NCBI RefSeq assembly: GCF_002902905.1
Contig: NZ_CP026124.1
Span: 4,092,001 to 4,156,000 of the forward strand
DNA from: Achromobacter sp. AONIH1
GTDB lineage: Bacteria; Pseudomonadota; Gammaproteobacteria; Burkholderiales; Burkholderiaceae_B
DNA: 64,000 bases
Direction of reading: 5' to 3'
Made by a program: the position numbers and the translations under genes. The notes under the pieces are model-generated. The model did not search any database. It had not been told where the DNA came from and worked only from the letters and a program-made list of their open reading frames with translations. This document shows positions 9,470-20,028 of the stretch, one piece after another (the first letter of the stretch is position 1; each line of letters begins with the position of its first letter).

Positions 9470-10415
9470 GCCAGATTCCCGCCGCGCCGCCGGGCGCCGT
9501 ATCCGCTGTATCCGTCTCGTCCGTTTCATCCGCAGCCGCCGTGGCGACGGGCGCTGTCGCCACGTCCGGCCGCGCGCCGGTCCGCCAGTCGCGCGAGGCG
9601 CTGCGCGCCTTCCTGCGCAATCCCTCGGCCGTCGTCGGCCTGCTGCTGCTGGCCGCCGTGCTGGCGGTGACGCTGTTCGGCCCGGCGCTGATGCCGGCTG
9701 ATCCCTTCGAGATCGTCAGCGCGCCGATGGAGCCGCCCGGCGCCGAATTCCTGCTGGGCACGGACTACCTGGGGCGCGACGTGCTCACCGGTCTGGTACA
9801 CGGCGGCCGCGCTACGCTGCTGGTGGGCGTGGTGGCGGCGGTGCTGTCGGTGTTGATCGGGGTGACGGTGGGCGCGCTGGCCGGCTACTACGGCGGCTGG
9901 ATCGACGAGGCGCTGATGCGCGTCACCGAGTTCTTCCAGGTGCTGCCCACGCTGCTGTTCGCCATGGTGCTGGTGACGCTGTTCTCGCCGTCGCTGGCGA
10001 CGATCGCCATCGCCATCGGCGTGGTCAGCTGGACCGGCACGGCGCGGCTGGCGCGCGGCGAGTTCCTGCGGTTGAAGCGGCGCGAGTACGTGCTGGCCGA
10101 GCGCGTCATCGGCGCGGGCGACGCGCGCATCATCTGGCGCGTGATCCTGCCCAACGCGCTGGCGCCGCTGATCGTGTCGGCCACGCTGGCGGTGGGCACG
10201 GCGGTGCTGTTCGAGGCCGGGCTGTCGTTCCTGGGCCTGGGCGATCCCAACGTCATGAGCTGGGGGCTGATGATCGGCAGCAACCGCCCCTACATCCTGA
10301 CCGCGTGGTGGGCCGTGACGCTGCCCGGCGCGGCGATCTTCCTGACGGTGCTGGCGGTGAGCCTGATCGGCGACGGTCTGAACGACGCGCTCAATCCGGC
10401 GTCCAGGGGACGGCT

Positions 10416-10419
<4 letters not shown>
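9466..10419 (+). CDS. Oligopeptide-type ABC transporter permease (DppC-like)
   Basis: 317 residues. A long, serine/alanine/valine-rich cytoplasmic N-terminus (residues 1-45) precedes the OppC_N segment (ALRAFLRNPSAVVGLLLLAA) and a BPD_transp_1 domain with LGTDYLGRDVLTGLVHGGR. The EAA loop is near ERVIGAGDARIIWRVILPNALAP. Its ATG overlaps the preceding stop (ATGA), so the two permeases are translationally coupled and probably form the heterodimeric channel. Confidence 0.93.
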
Positions 10420-11518
<1,099 letters not shown>

Positions 11519-11522
<4 letters not shown>

Positions 11523-12571
11523 TCCAGACCCCGACCTCGACCCCGGCCTCAATCCATACTCCGGCCCCGGCCGCCTCCGCGCCGCTGCTGTCGGTGTGCG
11601 ACCTGGCCGTGCATTTCCCCGTAGCGGGCGGCGGCGGCCGGACCGCCACGGTCAAGGCGGTGGACGGCGTGTCCTTCGAGCTGGCGCGGGGCCGCACGCT
11701 GGCCATCGTGGGCGAGTCGGGCTCGGGCAAGACCACCACGGCGCTGTCGGTGCTGCGTTTGTCCGAGCCCACCGCCGGCGCCATCCATTTCGACGGACAG
11801 GACCTGACAGCCCTGCGCGGCGAGCCATTGCGCCGCATGCGCCGCCAGTTGCAGCTGGTGTTCCAGGATCCGTATTCCTCGCTCAATCCGCGCCAGCGCG
11901 CCGGCGACATCGTGCGCGCGCCGCTGGACCTGATGGACATCGGCCCGGCGGCCGGGCGCGCGGCGCGCGTGGCCGAGATGTTCGAACTGGTGGGCCTGCG
12001 GCAGGACCAGCAGGCGCTGTATCCGCACCAGTTCTCCGGCGGCCAGCGGCAGCGGCTGAACGTGGCGCGGGCGCTGGCCAGCGGGCCGGACCTGATCGTC
12101 TGCGACGAGCCGGTGTCGGCGCTGGATATCGCCATCCGCGCGCAGATCCTGAACCTGCTGCGCCGGATCCAGCGCGAGCGCGGCCAGTCCTTCCTGTTCA
12201 TCTCGCACGACATGGCGGTGGTCGAGCACATCTGCGACGACATCGCGGTGATGTACCTGGGCAAGATCATCGAGCGCGCCTCGCGCCGCGCCTTCTTCAC
12301 GCGGCCGCTGCATCCCTACAGTGTCGCGCTGATGTCGGCGGTGCCCACCGTGCGCGGCGGGCGCGAGGCCGCCGCGCGCCGCGTGCGGCTGACGGGCGAT
12401 CCGCCCAGCCCGGTCGATCCGCCGCCGGGTTGCCGGTTCGCGGGGCGCTGTCCGGCCGCGCGGCCGGCCTGTTCCGCCAGCGAGCCGCCGCTGCGCGAGG
12501 TGGCGCCGGGCCATGACGTGGCCTGCCATTTCGTCGAGCGGCGCGACGGCGCGCTGGTCGCGCCGCTGTAG
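11519..12571 (+). CDS. Oligopeptide-type ABC transporter ATPase (DppF-like)
   Basis: 350 residues. A Pro/Thr-rich N-terminal tail of about 25 residues precedes a complete ATPase: GESGSGKTTT, FQDPYSSLNPRQ, SGGQRQRLNVARAL and LIVCDEPVSALD. The oligo_HPY tail has GCRFAGRCPAARPAC. The ATG overlaps the DppD-like stop (ATGA). With the preceding gene it forms the expected heterodimeric ATPase pair. Confidence 0.93.
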
Positions 12572-12699
12572 ATGACGACAAGTTCAGTGGCCGGCAAGTT
12601 CATGGGCGCGATGCGCCCGGCCCCGGCCTTGGCGGCGGGGCTTCGCGGCCGCGTCCCGTTTTGCAGCTTTCTCATTATCCCGCCACAGGAGTCCGATCC

Positions 12700-14352
12700 A
12701 TGTCCCAACCCGCCGTTCCGACCACGATCTACCAGGCCCGCAGCATCCTGACCATGAATCCGGCCCGACCGCGCGCCACTCACGTGGCGGTGCGCGACGG
12801 CCGCATCCTGGGCGTGGGCGGGCTGGACGAGCTGAAAACCTGGGGACCGGCCGAGCTGGACCGCCGCTACGCCGACCGTGTGCTGATGCCCGGCCTGGTG
12901 GAAGGCCACTGCCATCTGCCCGAGGGCGGCATGTGGAAGTTCGTGTATGTGGGCTACTACGATCGTCGCGGTCCGGACGGCAGGACCTGGCCCGGACTCA
13001 AGAGCTTCGAGGCGGTGGCGGCGCGGCTGCGCGAGGCCGAGGCCGCGCTGCCGGCGGACGGGACGCTGATCGGCTGGGGCTTCGATCCGATCTACTTCGG
13101 CGGCGAGCGCATGGACCGCCGCCACCTGGACGCCGTGTCCAGTCAGCGGCCGGTGGTGGTGATGCACGCCAGCATGCACCTGATGAACGTGAACGGCGCC
13201 ATGCTGGCGCGGGCCGGCATCGATGCCGATACCGACGTGGACGGCATCACCCGCCTGCCCGACGGCAGCCCCAGCGGCGAGCTGTGCGAATTCGCCGCCA
13301 TGTTTCCCGTGATACGCCTGATCGGCAATCCCTTCCGCACCGTGGGTCTATCGGAAGACGGGCTGCGGCTGTTCGGGCAGGTGGCGCGGCGCGCCGGCGT
13401 CACCACCGCCACCGATCTGGTGAACGAGCTGGAAGGGGAAGGGCTGGCGCGGCTGTCGCGCATCACGGCCGAGCCGGACTATCCGGTGCGCATCGTGCCG
13501 GCGGCCTCGGCGCTGGCCTTTCCGGGCGATCCGGCGCGCTGCCTGGAAACGCTGCGCGCCGCCACGGCGCTGAACCACGACAAGCTGCGCCTGGGCATGG
13601 TCAAGCTGGTGGTCGACGGCTCCATCCAGGGTTTCACGGCGCGCCTGCGCTGGCCCGGCTATCACAACGGCGCGCCCAACGGCATCTGGGTGACGGCGCC
13701 GGGCGAACTGGACGGGTTGGTGCAGGCCTATCACGAGGCCGGCGCGCAGCTGCACATTCATACCAATGGCGACGAGGCCACGCAGGTGGCGATCGAGGCG
13801 GTGGCGCGGGCGCTGGCGCGCCATCCCCGGCCGGACCACCGGCACACGCTGCAACATTGCCAGATGGCGGACGCGGCGCAGTTCCGGCGCATGGCCAGCC
13901 TGGGGTTGTGCGCCAATCTGTTCGCCAACCACATCTACTACTGGGGCGATGCGCACTACGCGCAGACCATGGGGCCGGACCGGGCCGAGCGCATGGACGC
14001 CTGCGCCACGGCGGCGCGCGAGGGCGTGCGCTACGCCATCCACTCCGACGCGCCGATCACGCCGCTGGGGCCGTTGTTCACCGCCTGGTGCGCGGCCACG
14101 CGAACGACATCCTCGGGCCGGGTGCTGGGCGAGTCCGAGCGCATCGGGGTGGACGAGGCGCTGCGCGCCATCACGCTGGGCGCGGCCTACACGCTGCACA
14201 TGGATCATCTGGTCGGCTCCATCGAGGTCGGCAAGCATGCGGACTTCTGCGTGCTGGAGGATGATCCCTCGGCTTTGCCGGCCGAGCGCCTGAAGGACGC
14301 GCGGGTGTCGGGCACCGTCGTCGGCGGACGGCCGATGGCCTCGGACGCCTGA
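12700..14352 (+). CDS. Amidohydrolase family protein (amidohydrolase_3, YtcJ-like)
   Basis: 550 residues, a TIM-barrel metal-dependent hydrolase. Metal ligands are visible in VEGHCHL (residues about 66-72), a candidate bridging lysine in MVKLVVDGSIQG (about 305), HIHTNGDEA (about 355), LQHCQMA (about 385) and HSDAPITPLG (about 450). There is no signal peptide, so it acts in the cytoplasm. A CAGGAG precedes ATG 12700. It follows the importer ATPases after 128 bp and is 1 bp from the G3E GTPase gene. Amide hydrolysis of whatever the importer brings in is the simplest role; the substrate is unknown. Confidence 0.85.
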   Translation: MSQPAVPTTIYQARSILTMNPARPRATHVAVRDGRILGVGGLDELKTWGPAELDRRYADRVLMPGLVEGHCHLPEGGMWKFVYVGYYDRRGPDGRTWPGLKSFEAVAARLREAEAALPADGTLIGWGFDPIYFGGERMDRRHLDAVSSQRPVVVMHASMHLMNVNGAMLARAGIDADTDVDGITRLPDGSPSGELCEFAAMFPVIRLIGNPFRTVGLSEDGLRLFGQVARRAGVTTATDLVNELEGEGLARLSRITAEPDYPVRIVPAASALAFPGDPARCLETLRAATALNHDKLRLGMVKLVVDGSIQGFTARLRWPGYHNGAPNGIWVTAPGELDGLVQAYHEAGAQLHIHTNGDEATQVAIEAVARALARHPRPDHRHTLQHCQMADAAQFRRMASLGLCANLFANHIYYWGDAHYAQTMGPDRAERMDACATAAREGVRYAIHSDAPITPLGPLFTAWCAATRTTSSGRVLGESERIGVDEALRAITLGAAYTLHMDHLVGSIEVGKHADFCVLEDDPSALPAERLKDARVSGTVVGGRPMASDA

Positions 14353-14353
14353 G

Positions 14354-15316
14354 ATGGACGGCGCAAGGGGCGGACGCATCCCGCTGACCGTGGTCGGCGG
14401 TTTCCTGGGCGCGGGCAAGACCACGCTGCTGAACCATGCGCTGGCGCAGGACCGGCGGCGCGCGGCGGTGCTGGTGAACGACTTCGGGCCGGTGGACGTG
14501 GACGCGGGCCTGCTGGCGGACAGCGCCGGGCAGGTGCTGCGGCTGGCCAATGGCTGCGTCTGCTGCTCGCTGGCCGGCGGCCTCGACGAGGCGCTGGCGC
14601 GGGTGCTGGCGCTGGATCCGCTGCCGGAGTGGATCGTGATCGAAGCCAGTGGCGTGTCCGACCCCGCGCGCATCGCGCAGGTCGGGCTGGCCGATCCGAT
14701 GCTGCAGCTTGAAGGCGTGGCGGTGCTGGTCGACGCCGCCGCGATCCGCGAGGCGGCGGCCGATCCCTTGCTGGCGGACACGGTGGCGCGGCAGCTGCGC
14801 GCGGCCGATCTGCTGGTGCTGAACAAGACCGATCTGGTGTCCGCGCAGGCGCTGGATGCGCTGCGGCATTGGTTGCATGGCCAGACCGGCGGCACGGCAA
14901 TGGTCGAGGCGCGCGAGGGCCGCGTCGGGCTGGAGTGCCTGGAAGGGGACTGGGACGCCAATGCTTGCGGGTGCGGCGCGTGCGATACGAAGCACGGCCA
15001 CGCGCACGCGCCGCAGGAGGATCCCGCGCATCCCTTCGACACCTGGGTCTGGCGCGCGCCGCCGCTGCTGGACGCGCGTCGTTTCGCGGATCAGATGAAG
15101 CTCCTGCCCCGGCCGCTGATGCGCGCCAAGGGCTGGGTGCGCACGGACCGGCATGGCTGGGTGCTGGCGCAATGGGCGGGCCGGCGGCTGCGTTTCGACG
15201 CGCAGGCGCGGCGTCCGGACGATGCCGTCGAGCCCGGACTGGTGCTGATCGGGATGCGCGGAGCGGTTGGCTCGGACGAGATCGCGGCCTGCCTGGACGC
15301 GGCGGCCCTCGGCTGA
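14354..15316 (+). CDS. G3E-family GTPase (CobW/ZNG-like metallochaperone)
   Basis: 320 residues. Walker A GGFLGAGKTTLLNH (residues 16-29), the hallmark metal motif GCVCCSL (about 72-78), EASGVSDPARI and the guanine motif NKTD are present. A Cys/His-rich stretch (CGCGACDTKHGHAHA, about residues 204-218) sits before the CobW C-terminal domain and could hold a metal ion. Directly after the metal-dependent amidohydrolase, it may deliver metal to that enzyme. Nitrile hydratase activator and cobalamin-type members are alternatives, but no such partner genes are nearby. Confidence 0.88.
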   Translation: MDGARGGRIPLTVVGGFLGAGKTTLLNHALAQDRRRAAVLVNDFGPVDVDAGLLADSAGQVLRLANGCVCCSLAGGLDEALARVLALDPLPEWIVIEASGVSDPARIAQVGLADPMLQLEGVAVLVDAAAIREAAADPLLADTVARQLRAADLLVLNKTDLVSAQALDALRHWLHGQTGGTAMVEAREGRVGLECLEGDWDANACGCGACDTKHGHAHAPQEDPAHPFDTWVWRAPPLLDARRFADQMKLLPRPLMRAKGWVRTDRHGWVLAQWAGRRLRFDAQARRPDDAVEPGLVLIGMRGAVGSDEIAACLDAAALG

Positions 15317-15389
15317 ACGCGGCTTGCCTACGGCGCGTGAGGCGCTTCGGCCTTCCTACCTGCCGTCTGGTGCAAGCGATTCCCCCCGT

Positions 15390-15406
15390 CTGGTTCTAGT
15401 CCATCC
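15390..15406 (+). promoter_or_regulatory. Candidate TauR-binding motif upstream of tauX
   Basis: CTGGTTCTAG followed by TCCATCC, about 100-115 bp before the tauX start. The same CTGG-N2-CTAG plus TCCATCC arrangement occurs at 22038-22057 before tauA. TauR as the binder is inferred. Confidence 0.45.
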
Positions 15407-15505
15407 AACGGCGGCCGCGTACCTTGATCCTGACGATGGCGCATGCCGCGCGGGCCTGGGCGGCGCGCCGTTCCGCGACTACAGGCCCACAGAGGAGAGC
15501 AGGCA

Positions 15506-15910
15506 ATGGGGACCACCATGGACAAGAGCGTCAGCGTGGACATGCTGGCCGAATTCGCGGCCGCATGGAACCGGCATGACATCGATGCGCTGATGTCCTT
15601 CATGAGCGAGGACTGCGTGTTCCTGACCGTGGCCGGACCGGAGCAGTGGGGCGCGCGTCACGAGGGGCCCGACGCCGTGCGCCGCGCCTTCGCGGCGGCC
15701 TGGCAGAACTTTCCGGATGCGCAGTGGCGCAACGGCCGTCACTGGGTCTGCGGCGAGCATGGCGTGTCGGAATCGACCTTCACCGGCACGGCGGCGGACG
15801 GCTCGCGGGTCGAGGCCGACATGGTGGACGTGTTCACCTTCAAGAACGGCAAGATCCAGGTCAAGAACGCCTACCGCAAGCAGCGCCCGGCCTTGCCGGC
15901 GCGCGCCTGA
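15506..15910 (+). CDS. tauX: Probable taurine dehydrogenase small subunit (NTF2/SnoaL-like)
   Basis: 134 residues with a SnoaL/NTF2-like fold signature: LAEFAAAWNRHDIDALMSFMSEDCVF at the start, then GARHEGPDAVRRAFAAAWQ and VDVFTFKNGKIQVKNAYRKQR. It probably pairs with TauY to oxidise taurine to sulfoacetaldehyde and ammonia. GGAGAGCAGG precedes ATG 15506; ATG 15518 is an alternative start. tauY follows after 36 bp. Identity rests on size, fold and position next to tauY, since many NTF2-like proteins look alike. Confidence 0.78.
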   Translation: MGTTMDKSVSVDMLAEFAAAWNRHDIDALMSFMSEDCVFLTVAGPEQWGARHEGPDAVRRAFAAAWQNFPDAQWRNGRHWVCGEHGVSESTFTGTAADGSRVEADMVDVFTFKNGKIQVKNAYRKQRPALPARA

Positions 15911-15946
15911 GGCGGCCGCCGCCCCGATACCGCAGGGAGCCCAAGC

Positions 15947-17371
15947 ATGGACGCTCGCATGGATGCGCGGATGAATGCCCGCACGGACGCTTCGACGCCG
16001 GGCCGCGCCGGCCCCCGGCCTTATGACGCGGCCTACGATCCGCTGGTGTCGCCGCCGGGGCAGGGCCAGGACTACGCGCCCACCTACTGGGTCGCCACCG
16101 CCGGGCCGCCGCCGCAGGACGACGGCCCGGTCAATGGCGACATGGAGGTGGACGTGGCCGTGGTCGGCTCGGGCTTCACCGGGCTGTCGGCGGCGCTGAC
16201 GCTGGCGCGCGATTACGGCGTGCGCGCCGTGGTGCTGGAAGCCAACCGCGCGGTCTGGGGCTGCACCAGCCGCAACGGCGGCCAGGGCCAGAACGCCTCG
16301 GGAAGGCTGTACCGCTCGCAGTGGATCCAGCGCTGGGGGCTGGACACGGCCCGCCGGCTGGACGCCGAGATCCGCGAGGGTTTCGAATACTGGAAGAGCC
16401 TGGTGGCGCAGGTGGACTGCGACGCGCAGCCGGGCGGCCATCTGTACACGGCGCATCGGCAGAAGAAGATGGCCTTCCTGGAGAACGAGAGCCGCGTCAT
16501 GCGCGAGGTCTTCGGCTACGACACGCGCATGCTGAGCAAGGACCAGCTGCGCGAGCGCTACGTGGACGATCACGAGGCCGTGGGCGCGCTGCTGGAGCCG
16601 GACGGCGTGGGCGTGCATCCGCTCAAGCTGGCCTACGGCTACCTGCGCCAGGCGCGCGCGCTGGGCGCGAGCATCCATCCGTCCAGCCCGGTGCTGGGCT
16701 GGCGCGCGCAGAACGGCGCTTACCTGTTGCAGACCCCCGGCGGCACGGTGCGCGCGCGGCGCGTGGCCTTCGCCACCGGCGGCTACACGGCGCAGGGCGT
16801 GAATCCGCTGCTGGACAACCGCATCATGCCGGTGCTGTCCAACTCGCTGGTGACGCGCGCGCTGTCGCCGGCGGAATTGGAGGCGGCTGGCCTGAAAAGC
16901 ACCGTCTTCATCACCGACACGCGCACGCTGCGCTTTTACTACCGGCTGCTGCCGGACGGCCGCGTGCAGATCGGCAGCCGCAGCGCGGTCCATGGCGCCG
17001 ACGCGCAGAACCCGCGCCACCTGGCCTTGCTCAAGGCCGGGCTGGCGCGCAAGTTCCCGTCGCTGCGCGACGTGGACGTGGATTATTCCTGGTGGGGCTG
17101 GGTGGACGTCAGCCACGACATGATGCCGCGCGTGACCCAGCCGGATCCGGCGCAGCAGGTCTATTACGCGTTTGGCTATGGCGGCAACGGCGTGTCGTTC
17201 TCGGCGCATGCCGGCCGCCGGCTGGCGCAGCGGCTGATGGGCCAGGACGGCCTGAAATGGGACCTGCCGATCTACGACTCGCCCTTGCCGGGCCATCTGT
17301 TCGCGCCGTTCCGCCGGCTCGGCCAGAGCCTGCTGTACCGCTGGTACTACCTGCGCGACGAGATGTTGTGA
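15947..17371 (+). CDS. tauY: Taurine dehydrogenase large subunit, FAD-dependent
   Basis: 474 residues of the DAO (D-amino-acid oxidase-like) flavoprotein fold. The FAD Rossmann motif is VAVVGSGFTGLSAALTLA (residues about 67-84), followed by SRNGGQGQNASGR, typical of PuuB/TauY-like enzymes. The first 20 residues are a Met/Asp/Arg/Ala-rich extension (repeated DARM). It oxidises the amino group of taurine; electrons probably leave through the respiratory chain rather than oxygen. Adjacent tauX, tauR and tauABC support TauY over gamma-glutamylputrescine oxidoreductase, which would sit with puu genes. Confidence 0.85.
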   Translation: MDARMDARMNARTDASTPGRAGPRPYDAAYDPLVSPPGQGQDYAPTYWVATAGPPPQDDGPVNGDMEVDVAVVGSGFTGLSAALTLARDYGVRAVVLEANRAVWGCTSRNGGQGQNASGRLYRSQWIQRWGLDTARRLDAEIREGFEYWKSLVAQVDCDAQPGGHLYTAHRQKKMAFLENESRVMREVFGYDTRMLSKDQLRERYVDDHEAVGALLEPDGVGVHPLKLAYGYLRQARALGASIHPSSPVLGWRAQNGAYLLQTPGGTVRARRVAFATGGYTAQGVNPLLDNRIMPVLSNSLVTRALSPAELEAAGLKSTVFITDTRTLRFYYRLLPDGRVQIGSRSAVHGADAQNPRHLALLKAGLARKFPSLRDVDVDYSWWGWVDVSHDMMPRVTQPDPAQQVYYAFGYGGNGVSFSAHAGRRLAQRLMGQDGLKWDLPIYDSPLPGHLFAPFRRLGQSLLYRWYYLRDEML

Positions 17372-17375
17372 AGAC

Positions 17376-17397
17376 GGGGGCCGGCGCGCCGGCCCCC
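17376..17397. terminator. Shared hairpin between convergent tauY and tauR
   Basis: A perfect 22-bp GC palindrome (GGGGGCCGGC at its left edge) lies between the stops of tauY and tauR, which face each other. There is no long T run on either side, so termination could be bidirectional but weak. Confidence 0.6.
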
Positions 17398-17399
17398 CC

Positions 17400-18944
17400 T
17401 CAGGCCGCCGCCCGCATGCGGTAGCGGCGCACCACCTCGGCCAGACGGGCGATGCCCGGGTCGATCTGCTCCAGCCGGATCGAGGTGAAGCCGATCCGCA
17501 GGAAGTTGCGCGGCGCGCTGGCGTCATCCATGAAGAACACCTTGCCCGGCTCAATCACCACGCCATCGGCCAGCGCGGCCTCGGCCAGCTCGGCGGCGTC
17601 GAGCCAAGGCGGACCCTCCAGCCAGCAGAACGAGGATCCGGTGATGGGCGCGGCGCGGAAGTCCGGCAGGTGGCGCGCCAGCGCGCGCGCCAGCTCGGCG
17701 CCGCGTTTCTGGTACTCCTGCGACTGGCGCCGCAGCAGCGAATGGTGGTGGCCCAGCGAGATGAACAGCGAGAAGGCGCGCTGGATGTAGGCGGACGGAT
17801 GGCGCAGCATCAGCCGGCGCAGCGCGCGCAGCTCGACCGCCAGCTCGGGCGGGGCGACGATGTAGCCGATGCGCAGGCCCGGCGCGAAGGACTTGGCCAG
17901 GCTGCCCACGTAGATGACGCGGCCCTCGCGGTCCAGGCTCTTGAGCGCCGGCACCGGCTCGGCGCCCCAGCGGCTCTCGCTCTCGAAATCGTCCTCTATG
18001 ATCATGCTGTCGGCCTGGCTGGCCAGGGCCAGCAGGCTGTCGCGGCGTTCGCGCGACAGCGTGACGGACGTGGGGCATTGATGGCCGGGCGTGACGAAAA
18101 GATAGTCGCAGCCCAGCAGCTGGGTGCCGGTGATCAGGCCGTGTTCGTCGACGGGCAGCGGCAGCAGGTGGCGGGTGTGGCTGGCGAAGATGTTGCGCGC
18201 GTCGGGATAGCCGGGGTCTTCCATGCCGACCACGGTGTCGTCGTTGACCAGCAGGTCGGCCAGCAGGTAGAGCGCGTGCTGCGCACCCACGGTGATGACG
18301 ATCTCGGACGCGTCGGCCCAGACGCCCCGGCGCGGCAGCACCTGGGTGCGGATCTGCTCGATCAGCGCGGGGTCGTCGTGGGTGATGAGGTCCGGCGCCC
18401 AGCTGCGGATGTCCAGCACCGACAGCGCCTTGATACAGCACTCGCGCCATTCGGCGGTGGGAAACAGGTCCTGGTCGAACTGGCCATAGACGAAGGGGTA
18501 GGGCTGTTTCTGCCAGTCGCGCGGCTTGACGATATTGCGTTGCAACGAGGGTCGAAAGCGCAGGCGCTCGTCCCAGCGCGCGGGGCGCTGCGCGTCATCG
18601 GCCGCCGTTGTTGTGGCGGGCGCGCCATGGCCCTGCGCGGGGTTTTGCAGATGCCCCTGCATGACCGAATCGCTGACGAAATGGCCGCTGCGCTCGCGCG
18701 ACACCAGATAGCCCTCGCTGACCAGCTGCTGGTAAGCGAACACCACCGTGTTGCGCGCGATGCGCAGGTGGTCGGCCAGGTGGCGGCTGGAGGGCACCGG
18801 CGCGCCGGGCGGCAGGTGGCCGCTGAGGATGGCCGAGACCAGCATCTGGCGCACGCGGCCCTGCAGGCTGAGATTGGGGGCGCTTTCGCGTTCGAACAGA
18901 CGTTCCCACAACACAGGCTTGAGCATCGCGGCCTGGCTGGACAT
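17400..18944 (-). CDS. tauR: MocR-type regulator of taurine metabolism
   Basis: 514 residues. The N-terminal GntR winged helix (LQGRVRQMLVSAILSGHLPPGAPVPSSRHLADHLRIARNTVVFAYQQL, residues about 28-75) is joined by a linker to a class I aminotransferase-like domain with a PLP-lysine motif VGSLAKSFAPGLRIGYI (about residue 360). MocR-type TauR proteins activate taurine genes in other Proteobacteria. The gene lies between tauXY and tauABC, so the family assignment and context agree. PdxR- or GabR-like roles are less likely here. Confidence 0.85.
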   Translation of the reverse strand: MSSQAAMLKPVLWERLFERESAPNLSLQGRVRQMLVSAILSGHLPPGAPVPSSRHLADHLRIARNTVVFAYQQLVSEGYLVSRERSGHFVSDSVMQGHLQNPAQGHGAPATTTAADDAQRPARWDERLRFRPSLQRNIVKPRDWQKQPYPFVYGQFDQDLFPTAEWRECCIKALSVLDIRSWAPDLITHDDPALIEQIRTQVLPRRGVWADASEIVITVGAQHALYLLADLLVNDDTVVGMEDPGYPDARNIFASHTRHLLPLPVDEHGLITGTQLLGCDYLFVTPGHQCPTSVTLSRERRDSLLALASQADSMIIEDDFESESRWGAEPVPALKSLDREGRVIYVGSLAKSFAPGLRIGYIVAPPELAVELRALRRLMLRHPSAYIQRAFSLFISLGHHHSLLRRQSQEYQKRGAELARALARHLPDFRAAPITGSSFCWLEGPPWLDAAELAEAALADGVVIEPGKVFFMDDASAPRNFLRIGFTSIRLEQIDPGIARLAEVVRRYRMRAAA

Positions 18945-19133
18945 GGCGGCTCCTTCTGAGGGCGGCGGACGCGGCCGCCAGCGGCGGGGCGTCCGGTGCC
19001 GGCGCGCCGCGACGGGCGGCCGGTTCCGTTCTTCAGCATAGAGGAGCGGGGGGCTGCAAGGAATGGGGGATTGCCCTGCCGGCCTCCGTATCGCGGGTTC
19101 AGGCGCAACCTGAGGCGCAATGTCGGATGCAGC

Positions 19134-19181
19134 GGCGGACCCAACGGCGGACCCAACGGCGGACCCAACGACGGACGCAAC
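19134..19181 (+). repeat. 12-bp tandem repeat after tauC
   Basis: Three perfect copies of GGCGGACCCAAC and a fourth degenerate copy (GACGGACGCAAC), ending 1 bp from the tauC stop. It is outside any credible gene. Copy number could vary between strains. Confidence 0.85.
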
Positions 19182-19182
19182 G

Positions 19183-20028
19183 TCAGATCCGGCCCTTCCA
19201 GGGGATCGCCAGCCGTTCCAGGTAGCGCACCAGCAGATCGAAGGCGAAGGCGAAGGCGCCGATCACGATGATGCCCATGATGACGGTGTCGCTGGCCAGG
19301 AACTGCGCGGCGTTCAGCACCATGAAGCCCAGTCCCCGGTCTGCCGCCACCATCTCGGCCGCCACCAGCGTGGTCCAGCCCACGCCGATGCCGATGCGCA
19401 TGCCGGTGAAGATCTCGGGCAGCGCGGCCTTCAGGATCACGTGCCGCACGATCTGCGCGCGCGATCCACCCATGGCGTAGGCGGCGTGGATCTGCTCGAT
19501 CGACACCGAGCGCACGCCGGCGCGCGCGGCGATGGCCATGGGCGCGAAGATGGCCAGGTAGATCAGGAAGATCTTCGGGAATTCGCCGATGCCGAACCAG
19601 ATGATGACCAGCGGCAGGTAGGCCAGCGGCGGCAAGGGGCGGTAGAACTCGATCGGCGGGTCCAGCACGCCGCGCGCCCAGCGGTTCACGCCCATCAGGA
19701 TGCCGGCCGGGATGGCGGTCAGGCAGGCCAGGAAGAACGCGCCGAACACGCGCGACAGGCTGGCCAGCGCGTGCTCGGCCAGCGTCGAGTTGGCCACGCC
19801 GTCGGTCATGGCGGACACGAACTTGCCGTACACCGCCAGCGGCGAGGGCAGGAACAGCGGCTTGACCCAGCCGGCCTCGGTCACCAGGAACCACAGGCCC
19901 AGCAGCGCGACGCTGGTCAGCAGGCTGATGTGGCCGCTGTAGCCCGCGCCCGGCGCGCCGTAGACCTTGCCGGGCGAGGGCGGCCGGCGGCGTGGCCGCG
20001 TCGTGTCAGGCATGGACGGCGTGCTCAT
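19183..20028 (-). CDS. tauC: Taurine ABC transporter permease
   Basis: A BPD_transp_1 permease of about 281 residues with six predicted helices, very close in pattern to TauC/Ssu[30 protein letters not shown] and an EAA loop around [33 protein letters not shown] 20028 (MSTPSMPD) is used here; ATG 20013 is equally possible. Both overlap the 3' end of tauB. Further upstream in-frame sequence is only tauB in another frame. It imports taurine, or related sulfonates, with TauA and TauB. Confidence 0.9.
   Translation of the reverse strand: MSTPSMPDTTRPRRRPPSPGKVYGAPGAGYSGHISLLTSVALLGLWFLVTEAGWVKPLFLPSPLAVYGKFVSAMTDGVANSTLAEHALASLSRVFGAFFLACLTAIPAGILMGVNRWARGVLDPPIEFYRPLPPLAYLPLVIIWFGIGEFPKIFLIYLAIFAPMAIAARAGVRSVSIEQIHAAYAMGGSRAQIVRHVILKAALPEIFTGMRIGIGVGWTTLVAAEMVAADRGLGFMVLNAAQFLASDTVIMGIIVIGAFAFAFDLLVRYLERLAIPWKGRI

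Noticed and set aside
19134..19181. CRISPR-like array
   Set aside because: The 12-bp units are contiguous, with no spacers and no cas genes in the window.
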